In this document: piece by piece, positions 36,001-50,262 of the stretch | How the letters are laid out: each line of letters starts with the position of its first letter | Numbering within the stretch: position 1 is the first letter of the stretch | NCBI GenBank assembly: GCA_023630585.1 | Contig: CM042566.1 | Coordinates: 13,444,754-13,508,753, forward strand | DNA: 64,000 bases | Direction of reading: 5' to 3' | Source of the DNA: Cranoglanis bouderius | Taxonomy: Eukaryota > Chordata > Actinopteri > Siluriformes > Cranoglanididae | Notes under the pieces: model-generated | Told to the model about the DNA's origin: nothing | The model's database searches: none | What the model saw: only the letters and a program-made list of their open reading frames with translations | Program-made: the position numbers and the translations under genes

Positions 36001-39000
36001 GAGTGAGTGGTGAGTGTGTGTTTTAGACTGCCAATGTGTCTGTTTGTGTCAGTGTGTGTGTGTGTGTGTGTGTGTGTGTTGGTTGTTCAGAGAGTTTGTT
36101 GCTCATTACGGTGTTACTGATTCATGTGTTAAGCCTCAATCTTTGCCCCCTTCTGAGTGAACCGTCTGCCTCATAGCGAACATTTTCCTTACTGCTCTGA
36201 TTAACCGTTATATATTTTTGTTAGTACATTTACATTATGGTTTAAACCAGTACTGATATTTTTTCTTATAGTCGTCCCTTTCCTATGCTGTGCAAGGTAC
36301 GTCCGTCTATATCGAGCGCTTAAAAGACAAAATTCTTCTTGTTTGGTTTTGTTTTGTTTTTTTTACTAAAAAGAAACGATTACTTCCTGCTTCTGGACGT
36401 CTCCTGAGTTTTCAGCATTGTGGAGGGAAAATATTATTTCCAACTAATATTATGTTATATATCCGACTATAATCGAGCAAAAAAGAAACACTGAAATACT
36501 GAGCTTTAACTCAGAAATACTGTATGTCACAATGTAAAAGGAAAATGCTTCTTGATTTCCGTTTCCTGTTGTGTGTTTATATGGCCTGTAGTGAATAGAG
36601 CGTGTCATTTGGGACACATCCACAGTGGATTTACAATGGCAGTGTTTAATGGAAGTGTATAATAAGTGTTTGTGTCACCAGCACCGCTGTTGAAGTGTGT
36701 GTGTGTGTGTGTATGTGAGAGAGAGAGAGGGAGAGAGAGTGTTCTTCACTGTGTGCTGAGTGTGTGACCGTGTGAAAGGTTGATTCAGTATTGAACTGAA
36801 TGAGAGTGGTGAGTGGCTCGTGTTCATTCACAAACTCACCATACAGTTTCGTTATGAGTGGGAGAATATTCTGTGCTAACACCCCCAAACATTAACTTGT
36901 AGCCCTGTCTCAGTCTGCCTGGGTCTCACATTATGGTGATGCATCCATTAGTTGAAAATTCAGGACTCACTGTCTCAAGCTGACATTGACAGCTCTGGCT
37001 CATTAAAGAGCTGGACAAGGTCGGCATGCATAAAGCGTCTGAGACTTACCCTTAAAACTGTCTGGAAGTGTTAGTAGATTTGTCAGAGCAACTCTTAGTG
37101 AGGAGCGGGAGTTAATCCTAAGTGGATAGTAATATAATAATAATAATAAGAAGAAGAGTAGCTGTAAGAAGCAGTTAAGGGGGCCAAGCACTTTCAGGCC
37201 TCACCCCTTAAGACCAGAAGCCATTGGGACTACGAGTGCTTGTTCCCAGGGAGATACACTAAATTTGATGGCAGCATGTCAAAGCTGTTGCTGAGATATT
37301 GCCTCACTTCCTTTTTTTTTTTTCAGTAGCCCTCCCAAGCTGTAAATGAACTCAAAGCGTGTCTGAAAATATATCTCGTTGAAGCGATATCACATTTTGA
37401 ATTTTGTATCATTTTACACCCCTAGCACTTCTATATTTACAGGTTTCATAATGTTGACATTTCTGAAGGCTAAAAATAAATAAATAAATAAATAAACTAA
37501 AACAGAACACATTCACATGTTTAATATCCCAGGTTCTACTTTTCTAGGTAAGTCTAATGAAGCTACAGATGTGCCCGCTGCTTCATTTTTAATATTCGCA
37601 TATCTGTAAGAGTTAATGAACAAGAGTCAACTGTTATGAGAAGCAAAAAAAAAAAAAAAAAAAAGTTTTTCGTGTGGTGTCATCAAGTATCGTTTTTCCA
37701 CTGCAATTAAACCTGCTTCCTGTCTGTCACGGTGATGCAAATGTTTGTGTTTGCCAGATGTAATATTGAGAAATGATGAACAGAAATGCAGAAATATTAA
37801 ACCCACAGCAAAAAGCTTTAATGAGTATCAGCTCAGTGTTTCAGCATGTAGCAGCGCGTGCGATTACGAGTTAAATGTAATGGAAATTGTGAACATGTAA
37901 TTGGATTAAAGAGCTTTATGTGATCACAGTGGTAATGGCGTTTTTATGAATTGGTTATATTTACTGAAGATCATGAGAGAGCAGCACCCGGTACATAAAG
38001 TGTGGTGTGGTGGTTGGGATGTGCCACATGCAGCCTCACTTCTGGTGTAAAATGTGCTTATTCTGCAAACCAACCGGTGTCCGTCGTTGTTTTAAAGTCA
38101 CCGTAAGGTTTTAAAGGGGTCGTTCTCAAATTGTCATTGTTGCGCTTTTTTAACCCAAGAGCTTCATATCTGACCACTCGCTCTCAAGACTTTTTTCTCT
38201 CCACACCTTTAACTTGTACACCACTGGCCGGCATCAAAACACTGCCAGATATGTTTTTCTTCACTGCCTTTATGCAGAGATAGGGCATAATTTCCCCTAA
38301 GGGATCTGTAAAGTACAGTACTGTGCAAAAGTTTTAGGCACCCTATTTTTTTTTTTTTTTAAGTACAAACTTTGTTATAGATTTATTTATTATTTTATGA
38401 CGTCTACATTATCAAGTCAGTACAAAAAACATTTTAGATTCCCAAACATTAGTTTTCCAGCACAAAATTCAATGTCACAGAAAAATGTTTGTACGTCATT
38501 AAAGAAAGCAGAATATTACGTAAGAGTAAGAAGCGAGTGCGAAAGTCAAAGTGTCCAGAAGAACTGTGTCTGGTTCTGCAAGATGCTCAATAAAACTTAC
38601 CAGCTCATTTCCTTATAAAACTGCATACATTGTACCATCTGACTATCTAACTAATGAATTCAAATACTGGTGCATCAAACAGTTAACCCGGGAATTTGAA
38701 CGGCAGTGCACATCCCTAATCGAAGCTTGGCTATATACAGTAAATCAGTCGGTACAGGATCTCACTTTTTGTTTTTGCGATTGTTGAGTTTGTTTTTTTT
38801 TTGTTGCGTAAAACTACTTTTTTGCAATGAAATTTGCAATTCAGTTGTTGAATTGTTGAACTTTCACGGTGATGTTTGTCGGTAAATGAGACCTTTTAGC
38901 TGTACTCATGTTCGACGCACGTGAATCAAAGAGGGCTTTGGCTGAATGCGTGTTGTGATGACGTCACATGGCGCGTCTTGGTCTTGGCGGTGATTTTGAA

Positions 39001-42000
39001 GCTCCTCCAAATATTGCGGAGTTTGCTTGATTTCGCGTTAATTTCGGCGATCGCAAAATCGCAACATCCTAGAGGGGCAGATAAATCGTGCTGCCCGATG
39101 TTCGACAAGGGCATGGAATAGTTGCATGTCATTTATGTATCTAATTTATAATTAAATACAAAACAAAGCAAAGCAAAGTTCATTTGCAACAGACATTTTT
39201 TTTTTTTTTTGGTTTTGTTGCGGCTTCATCTCAAATAGTGTTTTTTATATATAAGACTTTATTATGGGTGAATAAATTAAAATGTATCCGAAGCAGTTTA
39301 TTTCTAAAGAAAACTTCTTTGCTTCTCTGCCAATATTGTATACAATGTATACAAGAATGGGAAGAATGGTGACCAGTGATTGGTCGTTGGGAAGAATGGT
39401 GATCACTGATTGGTCGTTGGGAAGAATGGTGACCAGTGATTGGTCGTTGGGAAGAATGGTGATCACTGATTGGTCGTTGGGAAGAATGGTGATCACTGAT
39501 TGGTCGTTGGGAAGAATGGTGATCAGTGAATTGTTGTTGGGAAGAATGGTGACCGGTGATTGGTCGTTGGGAAGAATGGTGATCAGTGAATGGTCATTGG
39601 GAAGAATGGTGATCAGTGAATGGTCGTTGGGAAGAATGGTGATCAGTGATTGGTTGTTGGGAACAGTGGTGATCAGTGATTGGTCATATGGAACTGTGAT
39701 GATCAGTGATTGGTTGTTGGGAACAGTGGTAATCAGTGATTGGTCATTGGGAGGAATGGTGATCAGTGAATGGTCACTGGGAGGAATGGTGATCAATGAA
39801 TGGTCATTGGGAACCGTGTTGATCAGTGATTGGTCATTGGGAACATTGGTGATCAGTGATTGGTCATTGGGAACAGTACTGTGTACCAACAGTGTAATGC
39901 TGATGTGATGCTGATGTTTCAAATACTACATATAGATGTTAAGTAATTAAAAATTGAACAGACGTTTAAAAGGAATATGACAGTGCAGTCATATACCGTT
40001 ACTGCCGACATATTTTAAAAATGTTAAAAAGCCGTGTTTACCTAGGAGGAGACTCCTGAATATGACGTGTTGTACATTGATGCGAGAAATAATCGCAGTG
40101 CATGTAAGAGTCATTCATGCAGATTTATTTCCGGCTGCTACAGCTGTGCCTTCAGCCATCGATGCTTAAAGTCCCTGTTGGGACTGAGAGCAATGTGTGT
40201 GTTTTGACAGCGTTGTTTCCTGAAGGCACAAATGAACTCTGCTTACCTTTTCAGGTAGTGTATTACCTGTGCAGCATATTAGTGCTATTGGTTGCTACAA
40301 AGCGTTGTACTCTTCCGTTGCTTCCGGCTGTCCCTGTAGATTTTACAGCAAAATCCCCAGTCTATCTTCTCCTCATCTCAGTAAACTATTCTGATTAAAC
40401 TGGAACCGCACAGGGGATGAGATACGTCTAACATCAAATTTGTGCTTCGATTTAAAAAAAAAAAAAAAAAAAAATTGTGGTGTTTTTTCACTTGTTTTCT
40501 AACCTTGTTCCTCTTAGCTTTAAATAATCTGAACATCATCTCTAAGAGAAATGTGATTACAGGTTTAGCCAGATTAGCAATGTTAGCGTGGTGCGGTTAA
40601 CAGTATTAGCAGCGTGTGATTAGCTGCTTCAGCATTATGTGTTTAGCCTGTGCAACAATAGACTTGTGTTGGTAGAAACATGAAATTTGCTGAAGTAGTT
40701 AAATGAGCATTGCTTGTTTAGCAAAATGAATTTCACTGGATTAGGAGTGCTAGTGCTAGCTGGCTTGTCAGCTCTCCCCTATCATATAACAACCGACCAG
40801 GGAGGGCGAGGGCTAACATGCTACCTTGAAGACATGTGAAACCAACTGCCACATCTTTTCATGCTGCTGTGTCATGGGGCAGTGTAACACACTCGGAGGA
40901 AAGCGCTGTCTGCCTTCTTCCACATACATGAGCTCACAGGATTGGCAAGTGTCACTGTGATTGATAGGGGAGGGAGAGTATGCCACGCCTCCCACCCAGA
41001 GAGCATGGACAGTTTTGTTCTCTAGACTCCCGTGCATGGATGGCTGTGACATGACTGGGATTCAAACCAGCTAACTCTCCCCTACCACATGACAACACCC
41101 AACCGGGGAGTGTGAAGGCTAGCTTGTGCTTCCTCCAAGACACAAGCTCGTGTTACCAACCAGTTGTGCATGCTCAAAAAGTCACTAGAATTCACGTGTG
41201 ATGTCGTACATATTCATTAAATCGTCGTGATCGTTTGCATATCAAAAAATATGGAAGAGGCTCAGAGTAGAGTAGAGTAGAGTTTTATCAGAACACAAAA
41301 TAGGGAAGGAATAACAAAAGACAGACCAGTTTGGTTTGATACAGCACATTGAGCATTTTAACAGTTTATAGTTAGATTTAATGCTGTGGAACGTTTGCGA
41401 GACAAGTTGGTTCCTGTTATCACTTATTTTATAATAACCATAAACCATAGCCAAGTCATTCCCTCACCAACATCTCTTTTTTATTCTTTGTTAAACACTA
41501 CTTTTTAAAAAAAAAATTAATCTGTTTAGTTTGATATTAGTCTATATTATTAAGTCCCTGTGAATGAGCTGTTATTGTAGATACAATTAGATTAAGTGCA
41601 TTACTGTAAACCTATTGTTTATGTTATAGTCCGAACTACTGTCCAAGCCATGCGGTTACACAAAATTAACCCACACCATCTGACCAATCAGATTTGAGAA
41701 TGCAACCATGCTGTGGTCATGGCAACACAAACTAACTACTCACAGGTTTATACTATACTGGATAAGTACTATAACTTGTATTGAGAATCACTGAGAAGAG
41801 AAAATGGTGATTGGCTGTTGGAAAGAGTGGTGATCAGTGATTGGTCTTTGGGAAGAATGGTGATCAGTGATTGGTCTTTGGGAAGAATGGTGATCAGTGA
41901 TTGGTCGTTGGAAAGAATGGTGATCAGTGATTGGTCGTTGGGAAGGATGGTGATCAGTGAATGGTTGTTGGGAACAGTGGTGATCAGTGATTGATATTTG

Positions 42001-42437
42001 GGAAGAATGGTGATCAGTGATTGATCTTTGGGAAGAATGGTGATCAGTGATTGGTTGTTGGGAGGAATGGTGATCAAAGAATGGTCATTGGGAACCGTGA
42101 TTATCAGTGATTGGTTGTTGGGAAAAGTGGTGATCAGTGATTGGTCATTGGGAAGAATGGTGATCAGTGATTGGTCTTTGGGAAGAGTGGTGATCAGTGA
42201 TTGGTCATATGGAACCATGATGATCAGTGATTGGTTGTTGGGAACAGTGGTGATGAGTGATTGGTCGTTGGGAACCATGGTGATCAGTGATTGGTCGTTG
42301 GGAACCATGGTGATCAGTGATTGGTCATTGGGAACCATGGTGATCAGTGAATGGTCATGGGAATAGTGGTGATCTGTGATCTTTAGGAACATAGGTTTAC
42401 CCAAGCACAACTCAGTTAAGCTTTACACACTGGTGGT

Positions 42438-42494
<57 letters not shown>

Positions 42495-42678
42495 AATCAT
42501 ATTTAGGGGAATTTTTAAAAATCCTTGTGAATCTACCTACCTCTCAGCTGTAAATGAGCTTAGAACACATTGTGATTCTCAGCTGCTCTAGAATAATCTA
42601 ACAATTTCAGTAGACCACTAGAGTCTTCAATAGCCCTGTAGATCAGAATGAGCACTCTCTGTTCTAATGTGGCTGTAG

Positions 42679-42743
<65 letters not shown>

Positions 42744-42845
42744 ACTTGTTTGTTCAGGCTTTGCCCTCTTGGTTTGCGTACACTTCCGTTGCTATGCGTA
42801 CAGCGGCACATGTTCGTTTCCCTCCAGATCGCACCTGTGTGCGCG

Positions 42846-42905
<60 letters not shown>

Positions 42906-43028
42906 AAAGAGAAAAAGAGTGAGATAGAGAGTTAACTACAGGTCATTGGTTGCTGTCACACAGGAAGCTTCCTCTGTGCGTGTATATGACATCACACAAT
43001 CAACAGTGTCAGAAAGGTATGTACTGAG

Positions 43029-43084
<56 letters not shown>

Positions 43085-43186
43085 GCTTAGATTGGTTTCT
43101 CTTCTAGAATTACCTGGAATAGAGAACTGTGCTTGCATAGACAGAGGCATGAACTGAAATTATGAAACTCTAGTATCATTACTGAT

Positions 43187-43229
<43 letters not shown>

Positions 43230-46200
43230 GGGGTTGCATAGACTAATCAACTAGTCACTTAGATGCAGAATATTTTTTACTAGTCACCGCTGTGGGAATG
43301 TCAACTAGTCAGGTGGTGGGGAAAAAAAAACAGCGAAGTGTTTTCTTTTGCTTTAATGTCACATCAGCACTTTGATATGATTGTACATGGCGAGGTGGCA
43401 AGATCCCACTCAACTGGTTTAGAGCCTGATCAGCGGCACATGCCGGCTCAAAGAGGCCGATTCATAAAACCCTCCCATATGCTGCTGTAGACATTGCAGC
43501 CTCCATCCATCAAGAAGCTTCAGGATTTCATCGTCATTTAACTAGAACCAGCTCATCTTCACAAGCACATTTTCAGATCTGGTACATCCTTAATCCGTGT
43601 AATACGATGCACAGAATTATTATTTTGCACAGGTATTGCACTAATTTATTCACTTTTATAGCCTCAAAAATTTGACAAAGCTGGAAATGTAATTTGAAAC
43701 CTGTGTTGCTCATAACTGATCTGCAGTTTGAGGTGTTCATTACTGCACAAATTAAACAGCCTGAAAATTGTGAGGTTCTGAAACAGTCTTTGCTTTAATT
43801 AGTTGACCACTTTGGTTTTTTTTTTTTTATTTACTTTTGTCCTGGCTAAAGCGAAAAAAATCTGTTTCACTGCATTGCTATTATTAGACTGTTTTATTTG
43901 TGCAGTAAAGAACATGTCAAACTCCAACATATTCATAATATATACATTGTTAACCATATACGATATTCACAATACACAGTCCCCTCAGATGGTACTGGAA
44001 CAGCAGATTTACTGTACTGTAGATATGTTAAACAGCTTAAAACATGGCACCTCTGGTGGCAGACCACTCAATTCTTAGGTGAGCAAAAGTAAATGAACAG
44101 ATAGTCATAAAGTAAAGTATTTTGCTTGCAATAACTGCATCAAGGCGGTGACCCACTGGCATCACCGAACTGTTGCATTCTTTTTTTTGTGATGCTTTCC
44201 CAGGTGAGTACTGCAGCTTCTTTCAATTGTTGTTTGTTTTGGGGTGTTTGTCCCTTCAGTCTCCTCTTCAGGAGGTGAAATGCTGCTCAACTGGGTTAAG
44301 GTCCGGTAATTGACTTGGCCAGTCTAAAACATTCCAAATTTTCCCCCTGATAAAGTCCTTTGTTGTGTTGGCAGTGTGTTTTGGGTCATTATCTTGCCGC
44401 GTGATAAAGTTCCTCCCAATTAGATTGGATGCGTTTCTCTGTAAATTGGTAGGCAGATTGTTTGTGTAGACTTCTGAATTTATTCTGCTGCTACCATCAT
44501 GAGTTACATCATCAATAAAGATTATTGAGCCTGTTCCAGAAGCTGCCATCCGAGCCCAAGCCATGACACTACCTCCACCATGCTTGACTGATGAGCTTCA
44601 GTGTGGTGGCTCATGAGCAGATCCTTTCTTTCTCCACACTTTGGCTTTTCCATCACTTTGGTAGAGGTTAATCTTGGTTCCAGAACTTTTGCAAATTTCA
44701 ATCTGGCTTTCTGAATCTTACTGCTCATGAGTGGTTTGCATCTTGTGTTATGGCCTTGAAGTGTTCCTCGAATGGTGGATTATATGATACCTTCACCCCT
44801 GCCCTGTGAAGGTTGTTGGTGACACAGTATTTCTATCATCAACTGCTGTTGTTTTCCTTGGCCGACCTGCTTCATGTCTGGTTGTTAGTACACCAGTGGG
44901 TTCTTTCTTTTTCAGGACATTCCAATTTGTTGTATGGGCTATGCCCAATGCTTGTACCATGGCTCTGATAGATCTTCACAATGCTTGCTTTTCTCCCATA
45001 GACAGCTCTCAGATCTTTATGTTGGTTTATCCTTTTTAACAACAAATGCACAGGTGAAACCTAGGACTCAGACCAAGAATACACATTCAGAGCTATTCAT
45101 TGTTTAAACAATCAATTTAACAGGGTACACCTGGGCAGCAAGAAACACCTGTCAGTCACGTTATAGTATTTTTGATCACTTGAAAAATAGGTGGGTTCAA
45201 ACAAAAGGTGCCATGTTCTTCATTGTTTAACACATCTAGATGTAAATATGAGCTGAAATTCTGGTCGGTCGTCTCATATTCATCTTTTGATCTCAAACCC
45301 AAATGTCTTCAATGTATAGCGAAAACAATAGAATTGGCCTTGCTGTTCCAATACTTTCAGAGGGGAAGGTACTATATTCACAATATATGATATTCACAAT
45401 ATACTATATTCACAATGTTATATTGATTCTTGAAGACATTTCTACTGAATTTACTACATTTCGAACAATTATCATCCTTAGTGTCCAAGTTAGAAATGAT
45501 ACATTATGTATCAGTGTGTGTGGACACTTTTATAGGAGTGAGCTCTAAGACCAGGACATGTAGTGCACTACTCAGGGTTTAGGAGCTGTTAGTGTAGCCT
45601 AAGTGATATCAGATCAGCTGGTTGGCTTTGTATATGGATTTTCTTTTAATTTTCTAAATGTCACAGCCTTACCTTCAACCAACACACTCCACTAAAGTGT
45701 GTGTATTAATTACTGTTTTGTATAGGCATAATGTGTAATGAATAAGGAGGATGTCTGACATTTGTTATTTGGGGTGTGTGTGTGTGTGTGTGTGTGTGTG
45801 CATGCATGTATATGTATGTGTGTGTGTGTGTTCGCGCGCATGTTTTTTCTGAATCAGTGTTTTGCTGGAAGCCGCAGTGCATTCTGGGAGGAAGTGAATA
45901 CTTCTCGCCTTTAACCACATCTTACACACAATGCAGTTTAATACACACATCTATGCACACACAGACACACAAACACAGAATAAGAATATCTGACAGTTTG
46001 GACGCCTGCTTTTATGTGACAAAACCGGCAACTTTTATAATAAAAAAAAAATTAAAATAGCCAAGCGATTTCCTTTCGGTTATTGAGGTTAGGGTTAGGA
46101 TTAGGTTTGGATATATAACCAAGGCTGGTGCCCGGTGCTCCAGGATCAACTCCGCTTCCACCACAACCATGACCAGGATAAACCGTTGCATCATTATATC

Positions 46201-47821
46201 ATTTTCTCCATTGCGAAACTTTCTTAAGCAAAGAAAATCATGAGGAAGCAATTTCACTACCAGAGAAATGTAAAAAAAAAGACAAAAAAAGAATGTAGTG
46301 AAACTTCCTATTCACTGTATACACTCAGTACCTGTATATTGAGATTCAGTCACACGGAGTACCGAGGCCCTCATCTATCAATGGTGCATAAGCACAGATA
46401 TGTGTGTAATTTGTGTGTACATTCTTTTCAGCTCAAAATATGGAATTTATTAAAACAAACATTTGCTCACATTTGTACATACATCGTGTATATTTATGCA
46501 CAGCTTTTGACCATGTGTACTCAAAGCACTCAGGTGGAAAATTGTGTTTGCTTATAAATCATTGAGTGAGATTGTGCTCGCAGTCCTGGATGCCACGGTT
46601 TCTCTTGGCCCAGATGATCTAATTCCCCTTTACCAATGGCATTCTTGTTGCTGTTATATTTACACTTTCTGCTGTTTAGCAATCGCCCTGATCCCGAGCA
46701 ACTTACACAAGAGCTTTGTAGTCTCTATAAAACACACATCCTTATGTTAGTTTACTAGGAAAGGGAATGAGAATAACATCGAGATAAAACCCTGTTCGGG
46801 TAGTACGACATGAAAAGAAAACGTGCGAGTCAAGGGATTTAAAATTTTTTTTTTATTGAAATAAGTGCTTGGTGAAGAGGTAGGTAGAGGCAGGTTCATT
46901 CCACCACTGGGGTGCCAGGACAGAGAAGCGTCTTGATGTTCGTCTCCCTCGTACCTTGTGGGATGGCGGGTCTAATCGACGCGTGCTAAAGGCGCGAAGG
47001 AAGTGAGGTGCAGAGCAGGGTAGCAGTTAAAACACCATCAGAAAATGAATTCGCTCGGAGAACTCCCGCGGGTTTCTGTTTTTTTAATGAACGTGCATGT
47101 ATGTACATTTGCTAAATTATTACCCGACAAATCACGGAAATATTAAACAGCAATGGTTAATACCTCCCCAAACTGCTAAGCAAATCAAAATCTCTGCTTC
47201 AGAAAAAAAAAAAAAAAAGGTTCTTCTTGATTGTGTCTGTTTTTAAATGAACAGTGACATGGAGGCTACACACAACTGGTTGAACTTCATTACTTACTTG
47301 CATGTGTGGCTTACCTTAGGCCTTGTCTACGTGATGTTGGTTAACGAGGCGAAACTCGTTAAATTGCATGCACATGGCCTCTTGTGTCTTTTAATATTTA
47401 ATTGGAAAATTGATGCATTTTGGAGGGAAAAAAAAAAGAAAATGAAGTTTGCCATTAATTCTATGCAATTATTTAAACTATTATTTGCTCATATTGTGCC
47501 TGTGTGTTTGTGTGTATGCGTGTGTGTTGTTTTTTTTTTTTTTGTTGTTTTTTTCAGGTGAAGGCCGGAACCTAGGTGTCGGTTCTGTATCGAATCGTCT
47601 CCGAGACATTGGTACATTTTGCACCATCAGTCTGGACCAGGAGGAAGTGTTCCGCACTAAAGTATGTGACAGGAGTCTGAGGTGAGACACGTTCAGGAAG
47701 AGGTTCAGTCTTAAATGCATCATGTATTTCATACCCTGTGCAGTGCTTATATAGGAAGTAGGAAGCTGAATCACTAAAGCCAGTATTTTATATGCTAAGT
47801 AGTGTATTGTGTACACTGTGA

Positions 47822-47893
<72 letters not shown>

Positions 47894-48413
47894 AGTGTAT
47901 GAATGGATCCCAGTTTACTGTGTAATAGACTTATCTGGTTTTGTCAGGCAACTCCTGCATCTCTCTCTATTTCTCTCAGTCTTTTACTGTCTCTCTCTCT
48001 CTGTGCCTTTCTCACTCTCTCTGTCATTCTATCAGTGTTTCACAACAGTGTGTTGTTCTCTGTGCTCAGAGGATTGTGACTCAGGAAGTGTTTCCACCCA
48101 CGCGTTCCTCTCTCTCGTTCTGTCTCTCTATCCATTTCTGAATCTCGCTCTATCTCACTCTCAGTTCAGTTCGATTCAGAGTGCTTTATTGGCGTGATAT
48201 GTAATGGATTGTATTGACAAAGCTGACTGTCGTTCTGTATTATTCTACTTCTCTTCCGTCTCTGTCTATCTCTGTTTCTTTCTCGCTGTGTCTTTTTTTT
48301 TTGTCAGTCTTTCAAAATCGCTCTGACTCTCTTTTTCTCTCTCTCTGTCCCCTTCTGTCTTGTGACTTGCTTTCTACATTTGCTGCACAGTTTGAACCCT
48401 TTTCCACCTGTGA

Positions 48414-48447
<34 letters not shown>

Positions 48448-50225
48448 CAAGTGCACGCATGCGTGCTGGACTGCGTGGGCTGTGAGTGTGTAATGTGTTG
48501 CATGTGTGTGTGGGCGGATGTTCGTTCTCGTCTGCAGTATGTGCTGAGGTATTCGACCGCACTGACTCCATGCGCACACGGTCATTCTCCCTACTCTCCT
48601 AAATCTGTAGCCTTATTATTATTATTATTATTGTTTATTTTATATATATATATATCACCCCATGGAAATTTTGACATATTTTGACAAGCAAACATTTGAT
48701 CATCTTTGAAACAGTATCTATTAATTAATTTATTTCTATAATCTATAATCTATTATTAATTAAAGTTGATACACTTGAACAAAACCACAAGGAAAAATAG
48801 ATTTTTCAATCATTTATTCAACAGAAATATCAATAGATGTGATGTTCTTCTGTGGAAAAAGTAAGTACACCCTTGGCCTCAGAAGCTAGTATTGCCCCCT
48901 TTAGCAGAAATAACTTCTTGTAGGTGTTTTGCATAATTGTCCACCAGTCTCTGACATGAGCTTGCTGGAATTTTTGACCACTCGTCCATGCAATATTCTT
49001 TCAGTTGCAAGATGTTTGAGGGTTTTCTTGCATGTACTGCCCGTTTCAAATCCCCCCACAACATTTCAATGGGATTCAAATCCTGGCTTTGATTAGGCCA
49101 TTCCATGACCTTCCGTTTCTTCTTTTTGAGCCATTCCTCGGTGGATTTGCTAGTGTGCTTAGGATCATTATCCTGTTGAAAGGTCCACTTTCGGTTCAAC
49201 TTTAACTTTTGGACAGATGGCCTCACATTATCTTCACACACACTTTGATATGATGCAGAATTCATAGTTGAATCAATGAATGCAAGATGTCCAGTCCCTG
49301 AGGCAGTGAAGCAACCCTAAACCATAACATTTCCACCACCATGCGTCACAGTTGGTATGAGGTGCTTCTCCTGAAAAGCTGTGTTTGGTCTGTGCCAAAC
49401 ATCATCTCTTACTGTGGCCAAACAACTCTATCTTTGATTCCTCTATCAAAAGCACATTATTCCAAAAGGCCTGGTCTTTGACTATATGCTCATTGGCAAA
49501 CTGTAGTCTTGCAAAGGCTTTTTCCTGGCACGCCTCCCATGCAGGTCAAATTTGTGGAATCTCTTTCTGATTGTAGAAGCATGCACTTTGACACCAACAG
49601 TTGCAAGACTTCCTAGCAGATCCCGTGATGAAATTTAGGGGTTCTTGGAGACTTCTTTTTGCATCAAACGGTCTGCTCTTGGGCTGAATTTGCTGGGACG
49701 GCCAGTCCTGGACAAATTGGCAGTAGTTTGAAATCTGCGCCATTTGTAGATTATTTTCCTTACAGTGGAATGATGTATTTAAAAATAATTAAATCTCTTG
49801 CCAGACTCCAAGGCATCCATAACCTTTTTTCTGAAGGCCTTACAGATCTCTTTAGATTTTGGCATGATGACACCACACACCTCAATAAAAAAGGGAACAC
49901 CAGACACTAGGTATGAGAGGGGTATAAATAAGACAGGTTCCACCTGCACTCCCTAAGCAGGTTCTAATCACTGGCAGCCAATCTTGAACACCTGAGTCTA
50001 ATTTTATGGATTTGAAGGTGTGATAAATGTAGGGGTGTACTTACTTTTTCCATGTGACTGATCTGTTTTTTGTTCATTTAAATTGTGAAAATTATGTGTC
50101 ATTTGATAGAGTGTATCACCTTTATTAATAGGTTTCAAATAGAATCAAATGTTTGCTTGTCCAAATATGTAAAAAAAAAAAATTTTTTAATTTCCATGGG
50201 GTGTACTTATTTTTTCACATGACTG

Positions 50226-50262
<37 letters not shown>

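Larger units (their letters stand above)
32118..47557 (+). other. rasa2: rasa2 intron 1 (15.4 kb)
   Basis: The intron is bounded by GTAAGT and TTTTTTTCAG. It contains an hAT element (34796-35503), family A and B element copies near 38.3-39.1 kb, two 30-bp minisatellite arrays, a SINE-like copy, a cluster of CA/GT arrays and a Tc1 element (43975-45372). Segments 32418-34787, 35512-38310, 39890-40760 and 41155-41790 show only simple repeats (TAAA at 32627-32652, TTTA at 33041-33073, GTTT at 35774-35797) and no exons. A fragment near 37183-37330 resembles the repeat at 27945-28620. Confidence 0.85.

Noticed and set aside
39282..39922. Long open frames on both strands over the 30-bp arrays (also 41769-42410)
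   Set aside because: They arise because the repeat period is a multiple of 3. There is no start context, homology or splice logic, and both strands are open alike.
39353..42372. CRISPR-like regular 30-bp repeats
   Set aside because: There are no unique spacers between units, the units are directly contiguous, and the genome is vertebrate.
46080..46105. GGTTAGGGTTAGG telomere-like motif
   Set aside because: Only two imperfect units are present, not an interstitial telomere array.
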